A DNA stretch of 16,035 nucleotides from Candidatus Falkowiibacteriota bacterium (lineage in GTDB: Archaea; Iainarchaeota; Iainarchaeia; Iainarchaeales; GCA-2688035). Location of the stretch: positions 1 to 16,035 of the forward strand of contig JAFCBY010000010.1 in the NCBI GenBank assembly GCA_017610485.1, written 5' to 3'. The notes beneath the pieces were generated by a model that was not told the DNA's origin, did not search any database, and saw nothing but the letters and a program-made list of their open reading frames with translations. Numbering within the stretch: position 1 is the first letter of the stretch; each line of letters begins with the position of its first letter. A program made the translations under genes and the position numbers. This document shows, piece by piece, positions 1-5,478 of this stretch.

Positions 1-366
1 TCCACGCTTTGCGTTGTCATCATCTTTGTAAAGCCAGTCCCAGAAGGTTGTGAGAGCGGCTTTTATGTCTTTAAGCCTTCTTGGACCAAATCGCTCGCTG
101 GCATAAATTTTGTTGAAGGCAAAATTCATGTCCTCTTTTTTGAAGCTTTTGAATTCCTTGTTCCTGTACTCAAGAACGGTTATAATCGCATATAAGTAGG
201 CTGCTTTAGTTCGTGGTGCTGTCTGAACCGCGCCCTCAACATCGTTGAAGAATTTTTTCAAAACAAGGTGTTGGTTGGTTGTTGAAACTTTGAGGGCCTT
301 GCCTCTGTAATGCTTTTTGCCCGTGAGATAGTTCACGTATCTATCCAGTTCCCCTTGCCCAACCAT
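1..366 (-). CDS. Tyrosine recombinase/integrase, N-terminal part (partial, runs off left edge)
   Basis: This reading frame opens with ATG at 366 and stays open for 122 codons to the first base of the window, so only the N-terminus is visible. The residues form a helical region typical of the SAM-like core-binding domain of phage-type integrases: a motif YVNYLTGKK near residue 10, then KVSTTNQHLVLKKFFNDV, TKAAYLYAIITVLEY and finally RLKDIKAALTTFWDWLY. The catalytic domain (R-H-R-Y) would lie outside the window, so the assignment rests on this N-terminal pattern and on position: the start codon is 48 bases from the 3' end of tRNA-Ser(GGA), the classical place for an integrase of a tRNA-integrated element. 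A TTTAAA box at 389-394 is centred about 25 bases before the ATG, so the mRNA is probably leaderless. An alternative is another SAM-like DNA-binding protein; integrase is the most economical reading. Confidence 0.62.
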   Translation of the reverse strand, partial: MVGQGELDRYVNYLTGKKHYRGKALKVSTTNQHLVLKKFFNDVEGAVQTAPRTKAAYLYAIITVLEYRNKEFKSFKKEDMNFAFNKIYASERFGPRRLKDIKAALTTFWDWLYKDDDNAKRG

Positions 367-383
367 ACATAGATATGGCTATG

Positions 384-401
384 AAGCCTTTAAAAAGGCT
401 T
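384..401 (-). promoter_or_regulatory. TATA box inside a 7-bp inverted repeat, integrase promoter
   Basis: The arms AAGCCTT (384-390) and AAGGCTT (395-401) are perfectly complementary around TAAA. The central TTTAAA (389-394) is centred 25.5 bases upstream of the integrase ATG at 366, the spacing expected for a leaderless archaeal promoter. The symmetric arms around the TATA box could be a repressor site, or the hairpin could end the tRNA-Ser transcript that comes from the same side. Confidence 0.5.
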
Positions 402-413
402 ACCTCGTGCAAG

Positions 414-497
414 CGCAGGGGACGAGATTCGAACTCGCGCGCCCGTGAGGACACGAGCTTTCCAGGCTCGCGCATTAAACCGCTCTGCCACCCCTGC
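414..497 (-). tRNA. tRNA-Ser (anticodon GGA)
   Basis: Read on the minus strand, this 84-base gene has acceptor arms GCAGGGG and CCCCTGC, discriminator G73, a long class II variable arm, T-loop TTCGAAT, and anticodon stem CGAGC/GCTCG enclosing the loop CTGGAAA. The anticodon is therefore GGA (serine). G73 and the long variable arm agree with serine and not with leucine. No CCA is encoded. Unlike the other three tRNA genes here, no TATA-like box lies 31-35 bases upstream of its 5' end. Such a box instead lies upstream of a partial copy of the tRNA 5' end at 563-575. The 3' end faces the partial integrase gene. Confidence 0.95.
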
Positions 498-500
498 ATT
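488..500. repeat. 13-bp direct repeat, copy A (5' end of tRNA-Ser)
   Basis: CCACCCCTGCATT occurs here and again, identically, at 563-575. This copy covers the first ten bases of tRNA-Ser(GGA) plus three bases of leader, read on the minus strand. Confidence 0.85.
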
Positions 501-534
501 CTCTTTTTATATTTGGGTGGCGTTTTTCCCAAGG

Positions 535-556
535 CTTTTTTGCGGAAGCAAAAAAG
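535..556. repeat. Perfect 9-bp hairpin with GGAA loop
   Basis: CTTTTTTGC (535-543) and GCAAAAAAG (548-556) pair perfectly around GGAA, a GNRA-type loop on the plus strand. It lies in the middle of the 75-base unit bounded by the 13-bp repeats upstream of tRNA-Ser(GGA). It could be a stem in the tRNA leader or the trace of a small inserted element. Confidence 0.7.
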
Positions 557-562
557 ACTTTT

Positions 563-575
563 CCACCCCTGCATT
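563..575. repeat. 13-bp direct repeat, copy B (orphan tRNA 5' end)
   Basis: Identical to 488-500. The first base of the tRNA-like part on the minus strand is at 572. A TTTTTAAT box at 603-610 is centred about 34 bases upstream of it, the same distance seen between box A and the 5' ends of tRNA-Trp, tRNA-Ser(TGA) and tRNA-Ala in this window. So this orphan copy, and not the intact tRNA, sits at promoter distance. Confidence 0.8.
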
Positions 576-622
576 TAACATACTAATTTTGGAGGGCAAT
601 GGTTTTTAATGGTTTAACTGCC

Positions 623-1339
623 CTAAGCCAGAAAGAGAATTATGAAAACCAGCACAGGCTGGTGCAGGAAGTAGATTGGGAGAGAGTGCCTGCCAAGAAA
701 AGCAAAAGGCCTTACTGCAGGGTTTTGGCTTAGGTCTGGAAAGGAAAAATTCCTTTTTGCCTTTGGGTAAAGCAGGTTTCCGGCAAAGATGCCTAGGAAG
801 ACCAGGCCAATCCAGGGGAATAGTGGAAAGAAGTCAAAGCTTTGGAAGGCCTTTGGGAAGAGGCCAAGCCAAAGGAAGAAAGAGGAGTGTGCGGGAACCG
901 TTTCCAGGAAAAGCCCCAAGGCAACTGCGCCGATTCCAACGGCAAGGTTTCTCAGCCTCCATTTTAAGAAAGGGATTGAGATGATTATTGACAGGCCGAT
1001 TAGGTGCAGGATTCCAAAAGCGATGAATTCCTGCGGGAAGAGCAGAAAGGTGAAAATCGAGATTAGCAGGCCGTAGAAGAAAATGCGCAGGCCGCGGTTG
1101 AGAAACTTTTTGTGGCTGGCCTGGCTTCGGCTGCTGCTGATTGAGAGTGAAACTCCCACAAGGAGTATGAAGATTGCGGCAGTTGCCCTTGGAAACCAGA
1201 ACCAGAATGTTTCGCCCAAGCCAAAGGAGACTCCTGCAAAGAAACGCAGGTCAAAGAGTAAGTGGAATGCAACCATTAGTATTACTGCAATTCCCCTCAG
1301 AAAGTCTATTTCCCAGAACCTTTTCTTTGAGGCAGGCAT
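623..1339 (-). CDS. DUF1624/COG3503-like integral membrane protein (acyltransferase-like)
   Basis: A 238-residue polytopic membrane protein with about seven hydrophobic segments (residues 13-30, 46-68, 84-101, 105-124, 131-148, 168-190, 213-237). The first helix carries R15, H26 and D30 in the pattern RGIAVILMVAFHLLFDL. This is the mark of the DUF1624 (heparan-alpha-glucosaminide N-acetyltransferase-like) family and of the wider acyltransferase-3 type membrane enzymes. A second conserved block, GRHSLPIYFLHQP, lies at 216-228. Members are predicted to acylate sugars or lipids at the membrane; the substrate here is unknown. The length is typical for the short archaeal/bacterial form. The ATG at 1339 is supported by TTTAAA at 1363-1368, 26 bases upstream. 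It follows the DUF2391-like gene on the same strand with a 35-base gap but has its own promoter. Confidence 0.72.
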   Translation of the reverse strand: MPASKKRFWEIDFLRGIAVILMVAFHLLFDLRFFAGVSFGLGETFWFWFPRATAAIFILLVGVSLSISSSRSQASHKKFLNRGLRIFFYGLLISIFTFLLFPQEFIAFGILHLIGLSIIISIPFLKWRLRNLAVGIGAVALGLFLETVPAHSSFFLWLGLFPKAFQSFDFFPLFPWIGLVFLGIFAGNLLYPKAKRNFSFPDLSQNPAVRPFAFLGRHSLPIYFLHQPVLVFIILFLA

Positions 1340-1362
1340 GCAAGAATCTGGCAGTAAAATGC

Positions 1363-1368
1363 TTTAAA
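1363..1368 (-). promoter_or_regulatory. TATA box of the DUF1624-like gene
   Basis: TTTAAA is centred 26.5 bases before the ATG at 1339, giving a leaderless transcript. It lies just beyond the stop codon of the upstream gene. Confidence 0.6.
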
Positions 1369-1374
1369 TGCAAT

Positions 1375-1959
1375 TCATTTCAGCAGGTCTGCCGTGCCTG
1401 CCCCAATGTTTGCGAAAAGGCCAACGAATATGACCAGCTTTGCTATTTCGAGCGACTCGCCAACCTGGTTTCCGATTACGCCGAAGACAAACAGCATTAC
1501 TGCGGCACTCGAGTAGGAAACAATCAGCTGTGAAAGAAGCCTGAGCGGAATGAACGAAAAAATCTTCTGCTCTTTGACAATCTGGTACTTTGTGTGGTAA
1601 ATTAGCAAAATGTCGAAAATCAGGGTTATGGCCACAATTGTTACAACTCTGCCAAGGTCAAGCTGCTGTGAAAGCATCCAGACCTCCTGGGTTACGGCCA
1701 AAGGCGTTGAGAGAATTATTGCCCCCACAATTTGCTGGGCAAGGTCGTCCCAAGCAAACTCTTCCGGAACAATCCTTGCGGAAAGCCTTCGCAGCAAGGA
1801 CTTTTGGGTCTTTTTGATTTCCTGGACGTCTTCCTGAATCTCGTCAACGTCTTCCTGAATTTCGTCAATGTCCTTGCTGGCCTCGTGGATGTCCTCCACA
1901 ATTTCGTCCAAGGCCACGGCCTTTTCCCCTAGCTTTGGCTCTCCTTTCTTATCCACCAT
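1375..1959 (-). CDS. DUF2391-like membrane protein with N-terminal coiled coil
   Basis: Starting at the ATG at 1959 the protein has 194 residues. In-frame GTG codons at 1968 and 1956 are alternative starts. Residues 15-58 form an acidic coiled coil that includes two consecutive DEIQEDV heptads (32-45). Four hydrophobic segments follow (about 76-96, 104-122, 138-163, 172-190), with a short charged loop YHTKYQIVKEQK between the second and third. This arrangement resembles the DUF2391 family of archaeal and bacterial integral membrane proteins, whose function is not known. The gene begins 28 bases after the 3' end of tRNA-Ser(TGA), and a run of eight T on the coding strand (1971-1978) lies between them, probably ending the tRNA transcript. 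No convincing separate TATA box is visible, so read-through from the tRNA promoter is possible. Confidence 0.6.
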   Translation of the reverse strand: MVDKKGEPKLGEKAVALDEIVEDIHEASKDIDEIQEDVDEIQEDVQEIKKTQKSLLRRLSARIVPEEFAWDDLAQQIVGAIILSTPLAVTQEVWMLSQQLDLGRVVTIVAITLIFDILLIYHTKYQIVKEQKIFSFIPLRLLSQLIVSYSSAAVMLFVFGVIGNQVGESLEIAKLVIFVGLFANIGAGTADLLK

Positions 1960-1986
1960 TTTAACCACTCAAAAAAAATTTTGTTA

Positions 1987-2070
1987 CGCCGGCGACAGGA
2001 TTTGAACCTGTGCGCCCTTTCGGACTCTCGCTCTCAAGGCGAGCGCGTTTGACCACTCCGCCACGCCGGC
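1987..2070 (-). tRNA. tRNA-Ser (anticodon TGA)
   Basis: The minus strand gives acceptor arms GCCGGCG/CGCCGGC, discriminator G73, a long variable arm, T-loop TTCAAAT and anticodon stem CTCGC/GCGAG with loop CTTGAGA. The anticodon is thus TGA (serine). G73 and the class II shape agree. No encoded CCA. TTTAAA at 2100-2105 is centred 32.5 bases upstream of the 5' end and is the likely box A. Confidence 0.95.
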
Positions 2071-2099
2071 ATGCAATAAATTTTAGTGCAAAGAAACTA

Positions 2100-2105
2100 T
2101 TTAAA
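2100..2105 (-). promoter_or_regulatory. TATA box of tRNA-Ser(TGA)
   Basis: TTTAAA is centred 32.5 bases before the tRNA 5' end, matching the spacing at tRNA-Trp and tRNA-Ala in the same window. Confidence 0.6.
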
Positions 2106-2114
2106 GGAAACTAA

Positions 2115-2201
2115 TCAGACAGAAATAGCGGGAATAAATGTAAAGAAGGCAAACCAGGGAATCACATAGTGATATGGCCTGCCTCCCTTAACTCCCAACA
2201 C
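2115..2201 (-). CDS. Possible 28-residue leaderless small hydrophobic protein
   Basis: A GTG at 2201 opens a 28-codon frame ending in TGA at 2115. The product would begin V(M)LGVKGGRPYHYV and end in a hydrophobic stretch, IPWFAFFTFIPAISV, long enough for one short membrane segment. The support is positional: TTTAAA at 2224-2229 is centred 25.5 bases upstream of the GTG, exactly the leaderless spacing of the larger genes here, and nothing else in this 190-base gap explains that box. There is no Shine-Dalgarno sequence, which fits a leaderless mRNA. I do not recognise the sequence. The alternative is a non-coding RNA from the same promoter, or no gene at all. Confidence 0.4.
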   Translation of the reverse strand: MLGVKGGRPYHYVIPWFAFFTFIPAISV

Positions 2202-2223
2202 GATACAAATTACGGGCTTTGTT

Positions 2224-2229
2224 TTTAAA
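2224..2229 (-). promoter_or_regulatory. TATA box for the 2115-2201 small ORF or an RNA
   Basis: TTTAAA within TTTTTAAATAG on the plus strand, 25.5 bases from the GTG at 2201. It is an otherwise unexplained promoter-like element between two genes. Confidence 0.45.
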
Positions 2230-2260
2230 TAGCTTTCTCAAAAATTGCTACATAAGGGGA

Positions 2261-2581
2261 TTAGAGTGTGTTCAGGTACTGTGTCTCAAGCCATCTTGCA
2301 ATCTCTGTCAGGCGGGCTGACTCTGTGGCGTTTTTGGCCTTTTTTGCTTCTAGGGAAGCATAATTGCATTGGTTGATTGCTTCCTGAAAGCACTTTTTTG
2401 CAAAAATTTTTCTTTCCCTTGGAGGCCAGTCGGTGGCAAGTGAAAAGTCAAGCCACCTTGCGCCCTTCTCAGCAAGCTCTTTGCCAGGGAACCTCTCTCT
2501 TGTGGCAAGAACCTTTTTTGAAGTGCGGGGAGGCCATTGCCATGAAACAATTCGCCTTACCTGCTTTCTTTTTGGGGACAT
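2261..2581 (-). CDS. Unknown small basic protein
   Basis: A 106-residue protein that I do not recognise. The first 25 residues are strongly basic and Trp-containing (MSPKRKQVRR, then SWQWPP). Residues 65-106 are predicted helical with alternating Ala, Lys and Glu and end in RWLETQYLNTL. A second WPP motif occurs near residue 52, so a WPP-containing segment appears twice (about 15-18 and 51-54). There is no signal peptide or membrane segment. The size and basic N-terminus would suit a nucleic-acid-binding or ribosome-associated protein, but that is only a guess. The ATG at 2581 is 26.5 bases from the centre of a TATA box at 2604-2611 that is equally far from the guaA start on the opposite strand. 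Confidence 0.6.
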   Translation of the reverse strand: MSPKRKQVRRIVSWQWPPRTSKKVLATRERFPGKELAEKGARWLDFSLATDWPPRERKIFAKKCFQEAINQCNYASLEAKKAKNATESARLTEIARWLETQYLNTL

Positions 2582-2603
2582 AATTAAGTTGACTCTTGCA
2601 TCC

Positions 2604-2611
2604 TATTAAAT
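2604..2611. promoter_or_regulatory. Single TATA box shared by two divergent leaderless genes
   Basis: TATTAAAT reads as ATTTAATA on the other strand. Its centre (2607.5) is exactly midway between the ATG of the 106-residue gene (2581, minus) and the ATG of guaA (2634, plus), 26.5 bases from each. No second box is visible in the 52-base gap, so one TBP site probably serves both directions. Confidence 0.6.
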
Positions 2612-2633
2612 CTTTTTCCTCTCAGGTTCTGTT

Positions 2634-4436
2634 ATGAGGAAAAAGGGGCAAATAGTTGTTCTGGACTTTGGGGCACAGTATGCGCATTTAATTGCCCGCA
2701 GGGTAAGGCAGCTTGGCGTTTACTCTGAAATTGTGCTGCCGGAAGAGCCAATTGAGAATCTGCAAAATTGCAGGGGCATTATTCTGAGCGGAGGGCCTTA
2801 TGGGGTCTATGAAGAGGCCTCCCCCAAGGTTGACGGCAAGCTGTTTGAGTTGGGAAAGCCTGTCTTGGGGCTTTGCTATGGCCACCAGCTCATGTCCCAG
2901 GCCCTTGGCGGCAAAGTTGAAAGGGGCAGGGTGAAAGAGTTTGGAACAGCCGAATTGGAGATTGTAAAAAGAAAAGGGCTTTTTGAAGGTTTGAAAAGAA
3001 AGGAAATTGTCTGGATGAGCCACGGTGACACGGTTAAGGGGCTGCCAAAGGGCTTTGAGGTAATTGGAAAGACGGAGGACTGCGGGAATGCCGCTATTGC
3101 CGACCTTTCAAGGAATTTCTTTGGGCTGCAGTTCCACCCAGAGGTAACGCACACCCCGGGCGGAATGAAGATTCTTGAAAATTTCATTTTCAATGTATGC
3201 GGCTGCGAAAAAGACTGGAGTATTGAGGGGTTTTTGGAAGAGAAGGTTAGGGAGATTAGGGAAAAAGTTGGGGAGAAGAAGGTCTTTCTCCTGGCATCGG
3301 GCGGAGTTGACAGCACTGTTGCCCTTGGCCTCCTGAACAAGGCCCTGGGAAAGGAAAAAGTCTACTCCCTGCATGTTGACACCGGCTTTATGCGAAAGGA
3401 TGAATCAAAGAAGGTAAAGCAGGCCTTGGAGGGCATGGGAGTCTCCTCCTTTCATGTGGTGGACGCATCCGGGGGCTACTTTAAGGACTTGGAGGAAAAG
3501 TTTGAGCCTGAGGAAAAACGCAAGATTATTGGCAACAAGTTTTTGGAAGTGCAAAGGCAAGAGCTTGAAAAGCTTGGCTTGAATCCAGAGGAATGGATTT
3601 TGGGGCAAGGCACAATATACCCTGATACAATTGAGACCGCGGAAACAAAGCACGCTGCAAAGATTAAGACCCATCACAACAGGGTCCCAGTAATCAAGGC
3701 AATGATTGAGGCAGGAAAGATCCTTGAACCCATAAGCCAGCTCTACAAGGATGAAGTCAGGGAGCTTGGCGAAAAGCTTGGCCTACCGCATGACATGATT
3801 TGGAGGCACCCCTTTCCAGGACCAGGCCTGGCCATCAGATGCCTTTGCTCTGACGGAAAGGATGAAGAAATTGATTCAGGGCTGGACAAAAGGCTGAAAG
3901 AAGCTGTCAAGAGCCTGGGCTTTAAGGCAAGGGCCTTGCCTGTCAAAAGCGTTGGCGTGCAAGGTGATTCTAGAACCTATGCCCACCCTGTTATGCTGGA
4001 GGGAAAGCTGGACTGGCGGGCTTTGGAAAAGGCAAGCACGCTTTTGACAAACAGCTTTCCAGAAGTAAACAGGTGTGTTTACGCTGTTAAGCCCGATGAA
4101 GTTGGCTCTTTAGAGCTCGAGGAAGCTTATTTGAGCAGGGAAAGAATTAGGGATTTGCAGGAAGCTGATGACATTGTGATGAAGGCCATTGAAGGGCACG
4201 GCCTGATGGAGGAAATTTGGCAGTTTCCCACAATCCTCTTGCCCCTGAAAGTGAACGGTGGCGAAGTGGCTGTGCTAAGGCCTGTTCTCTCCAAGGAGGC
4301 AATGACAGCCAAATTCTATCCAATGGAAGAAGATGTTTTGCAGGAAATTGCTGAAAAGATTCTGGCCCTGGAAGGAATTGGCGCAATACTTTACGATGTC
4401 ACCCACAAGCCACCTGGAACCATTGAATGGGAATAA
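2634..4436 (+). CDS. guaA: GMP synthase (glutamine-hydrolysing), single-chain form
   Basis: Converts XMP, ATP and glutamine to GMP in the cytoplasm, the last step of GMP synthesis. The 600-residue protein has a class I glutamine amidotransferase domain (about 1-190) with nucleophile C81 in GLCYGHQ and the triad partners H168 and E170 in QFHPE. An ATP-pyrophosphatase domain follows, with the P-loop SGGVDS at 222-227 and the XMP-loop motif RHPFPGPGL at 391-399. The C-terminal dimerisation domain ends in KPPGTIEWE. Many archaea split this enzyme into two subunits; here it is fused. The C-terminal part (about 403-600) is roughly 70 residues longer than in E. coli and resembles the extended domain of eukaryotic GMP synthase (VQGDSRTY, NRCVYAV, FPTILLPL). 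The ATG at 2634 fits the TATA box at 2604-2611. The last 16 bases around the stop codon are repeated downstream of a mazEF pair. Confidence 0.96.
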   Translation: MRKKGQIVVLDFGAQYAHLIARRVRQLGVYSEIVLPEEPIENLQNCRGIILSGGPYGVYEEASPKVDGKLFELGKPVLGLCYGHQLMSQALGGKVERGRVKEFGTAELEIVKRKGLFEGLKRKEIVWMSHGDTVKGLPKGFEVIGKTEDCGNAAIADLSRNFFGLQFHPEVTHTPGGMKILENFIFNVCGCEKDWSIEGFLEEKVREIREKVGEKKVFLLASGGVDSTVALGLLNKALGKEKVYSLHVDTGFMRKDESKKVKQALEGMGVSSFHVVDASGGYFKDLEEKFEPEEKRKIIGNKFLEVQRQELEKLGLNPEEWILGQGTIYPDTIETAETKHAAKIKTHHNRVPVIKAMIEAGKILEPISQLYKDEVRELGEKLGLPHDMIWRHPFPGPGLAIRCLCSDGKDEEIDSGLDKRLKEAVKSLGFKARALPVKSVGVQGDSRTYAHPVMLEGKLDWRALEKASTLLTNSFPEVNRCVYAVKPDEVGSLELEEAYLSRERIRDLQEADDIVMKAIEGHGLMEEIWQFPTILLPLKVNGGEVAVLRPVLSKEAMTAKFYPMEEDVLQEIAEKILALEGIGAILYDVTHKPPGTIEWE

Positions 4437-4437
4437 G
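4422..4437. repeat. 16-bp direct repeat at the guaA 3' end (att-like, copy 1)
   Basis: ATTGAATGGGAATAAG encodes the universal IEWE-stop end of GMP synthase plus two bases. An identical copy lies at 5091-5106, on the far side of the mazEF pair. The match does not extend beyond 16 bases on either side. Confidence 0.9.
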
Positions 4438-4461
4438 ACTTACAAGTAAGTTTGGACTTAC
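4438..4461. promoter_or_regulatory. Three half-site operator upstream of mazEF
   Basis: ACTTAC (4438-4443), GTAAGT (4446-4451) and ACTTAC (4456-4461) form two overlapping perfect palindromes that share the middle half-site, with spacers of 2 and 4 bases. They lie directly upstream of the TATA box at 4463-4470. MazE-type antitoxins usually autorepress from such inverted repeats, so this is the likely operator; the sequence match is seen, the binding is inferred. Confidence 0.55.
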
Positions 4462-4462
4462 A

Positions 4463-4470
4463 TTTATAAA
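4463..4470 (+). promoter_or_regulatory. TATA box of mazEF
   Basis: TTTATAAA is centred 27.5 bases before the mazE ATG at 4494 and touches the operator-like repeats on its upstream side. Confidence 0.65.
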
Positions 4471-4493
4471 TTGTTTGTTGGACTAATATTACT

Positions 4494-4739
4494 ATGACAC
4501 AAGTAGAAATAATAACTGTGAGCAAGAAGGGGCAGGTTGTTTTGCCAAAGAATGTGAGGGAAGAGATGAGGTTGAGCCAGGGAAGCAAGTTACTGCTTGT
4601 TGAAAAAGGGGGAAAAGTCACTCTAAGCAAGCTTGACTCGCTATTAAGAGATAAATCTTTCAGCCTTTTAGCTTCAGAGAAGAGCTTGGCAAAGGACTGG
4701 CTTTCAAAGGAAGAGGACGAAACATGGAAAGATTTGTAA
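4494..4739 (+). CDS. mazE: AbrB/MazE-family antitoxin
   Basis: An 81-residue protein. Residues 4-45 form a SpoVT/AbrB-type swapped-hairpin DNA-binding domain with the usual pattern ITVSKKGQVVLPKNVREEM, followed by GSKLLLVE. Residues 46-81 are charged and helical (EKSLAKDWLSKEEDETW) and would be the toxin-binding tail. It would neutralise the downstream MazF-like ribonuclease and repress its own promoter. The stop codon overlaps the start of the toxin gene by 16 bases, a typical translational coupling. The ATG at 4494 is 27.5 bases from the TATA box. Three ACTTAC half-sites upstream are candidate binding sites for this protein. Confidence 0.85.
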   Translation: MTQVEIITVSKKGQVVLPKNVREEMRLSQGSKLLLVEKGGKVTLSKLDSLLRDKSFSLLASEKSLAKDWLSKEEDETWKDL

Positions 4740-5056
4740 AGGGCGATATCGTAGTAATTCCTTTCCCTTTTTCTGATTTGAGCAAAGCGAAGAGAAGGCC
4801 TGCGATGGTTTTAACAAAATTACAGGGAGAAGATTTAATTCTCTGCCAGATTACAAGCAAGGGCACAAGTGACAGCTACTCTATTCCCCTTTCCGAAAAA
4901 GAATTCAAGAAAGGGGCATTAAGACAAGACAGCAACATAAGGCCAAACAAGATTTTTACTGCAGACAATTCAATCATTGAATACAAAATCGGGCCTTTGA
5001 AAGAAGCGAAAACAAAGCAAGTAATTGAAAAAGTCTGCTCAATAATTAGAGGATAA
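4724..5056 (+). CDS. mazF: MazF/PemK-family mRNA interferase toxin
   Basis: A 110-residue protein of normal family length with the characteristic N-terminus GDIVVIPFPFSD (7-18), the conserved basic turn KRRPAMVL (23-30), the active-site region CQITSK (41-46) and the later strand motif SNIRPNKIF (70-78). MazF proteins are ribosome-independent endoribonucleases that cut mRNA at short sequences. It begins inside the last codons of mazE, with GAGG seven bases before the ATG as a possible ribosome binding site. The pair sits between two 16-bp copies of the guaA 3' end. All key positions appear intact, so the toxin is probably functional. Confidence 0.88.
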   Translation: MERFVKGDIVVIPFPFSDLSKAKRRPAMVLTKLQGEDLILCQITSKGTSDSYSIPLSEKEFKKGALRQDSNIRPNKIFTADNSIIEYKIGPLKEAKTKQVIEKVCSIIRG

Positions 5057-5090
5057 TAATTACAACACCTTTTGTCACACTTTTAGCCTG

Positions 5091-5106
5091 ATTGAATGGG
5101 AATAAG
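5091..5106. repeat. 16-bp direct repeat of the guaA 3' end (att-like, copy 2)
   Basis: Identical to 4422-4437. Here it is outside any gene, 35 bases after the mazF stop and 6 bases before the stop codon of the converging gene. Confidence 0.9.
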
Positions 5107-5112
5107 GTTAAT

Positions 5113-5340
5113 TTATTCGTATTTTGCTTTGGTCAGGATTGTGAGGCTTCTTTTGTAGCTCCAAATGGCCGCTGACAGGGCGGTGGTTGCAAGAAGGTAG
5201 AAGAATGTGGCCAGCATGCTATCGCCCGCAAAATGGGTTTTTATTCCCTCGATTAACAGGGCCAAAAACAGGGCTGCGAGGACGATTAAGGCCGCGGATA
5301 AAAATATTCCCCTTATGACCTGCCTCGTTGCTCCATGCAT
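5113..5340 (-). CDS. Unknown small protein with two membrane helices
   Basis: From the ATG at 5340 the product has 75 residues. There are two hydrophobic segments, about residues 9-31 (IFLSAALIVLAALFLALLIE) and 42-60 (MLATFFYLLATTALSAAIW), with short basic ends, and the C-terminus is KAKYE. An in-frame TTG at 5346 would add two residues, but the TATA-like TTTAATTA at 5359-5366 is better placed for 5340. I do not recognise a family. It converges on guaA/mazEF; before the islet was inserted its 3' end would have been next to the guaA stop codon. Confidence 0.6.
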   Translation of the reverse strand: MHGATRQVIRGIFLSAALIVLAALFLALLIEGIKTHFAGDSMLATFFYLLATTALSAAIWSYKRSLTILTKAKYE

Positions 5341-5478
5341 TTTCAATCAATTCCTTGATTTAATTAGGATTGTTCTACTATAGATCTTTTTTGTTGAGCC
5401 AATTTGAAGTAGTTCTCAGAATTTCAACGCGACCCATAGTTTAATATTCCTCGAAACCCCTAATAGATTGGGGTTCCA

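Larger units (their letters stand above)
4438..5106. mobile_element. Minimal integrative islet at guaA carrying only mazEF
   Basis: Between the two 16-bp repeats lie only the mazE and mazF genes and their control region. The islet starts directly after the guaA stop codon; beyond the second repeat begins an unrelated converging gene. The 3' end of guaA is a known target of bacterial genomic-island integrases, which leave the gene intact and duplicate its last bases, as seen here. No integrase or transposase gene is inside the 669-base unit. The structure is seen directly; that it moved by site-specific recombination is inference. Confidence 0.65.

Noticed and set aside
341..574. A 77-codon minus-strand frame across tRNA-Ser(GGA)
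   Set aside because: It runs through the tRNA and the 13-bp repeats; the repeated MQGW residues simply reflect the duplicated tRNA 5' end.
2106..2260. Box C/D guide RNA in the gap after tRNA-Ser(TGA)
   Set aside because: I could not find paired C (RTGATGA) and D (CTGA) boxes on either strand.
5455..5475. Hairpin AACCCC/GGGGTT just before the glycosidase-like gene
   Set aside because: The TATA box at 5440-5445 places the transcript start near 5470, so the full stem would not be in the mRNA; a 6-bp stem is weak evidence by itself.
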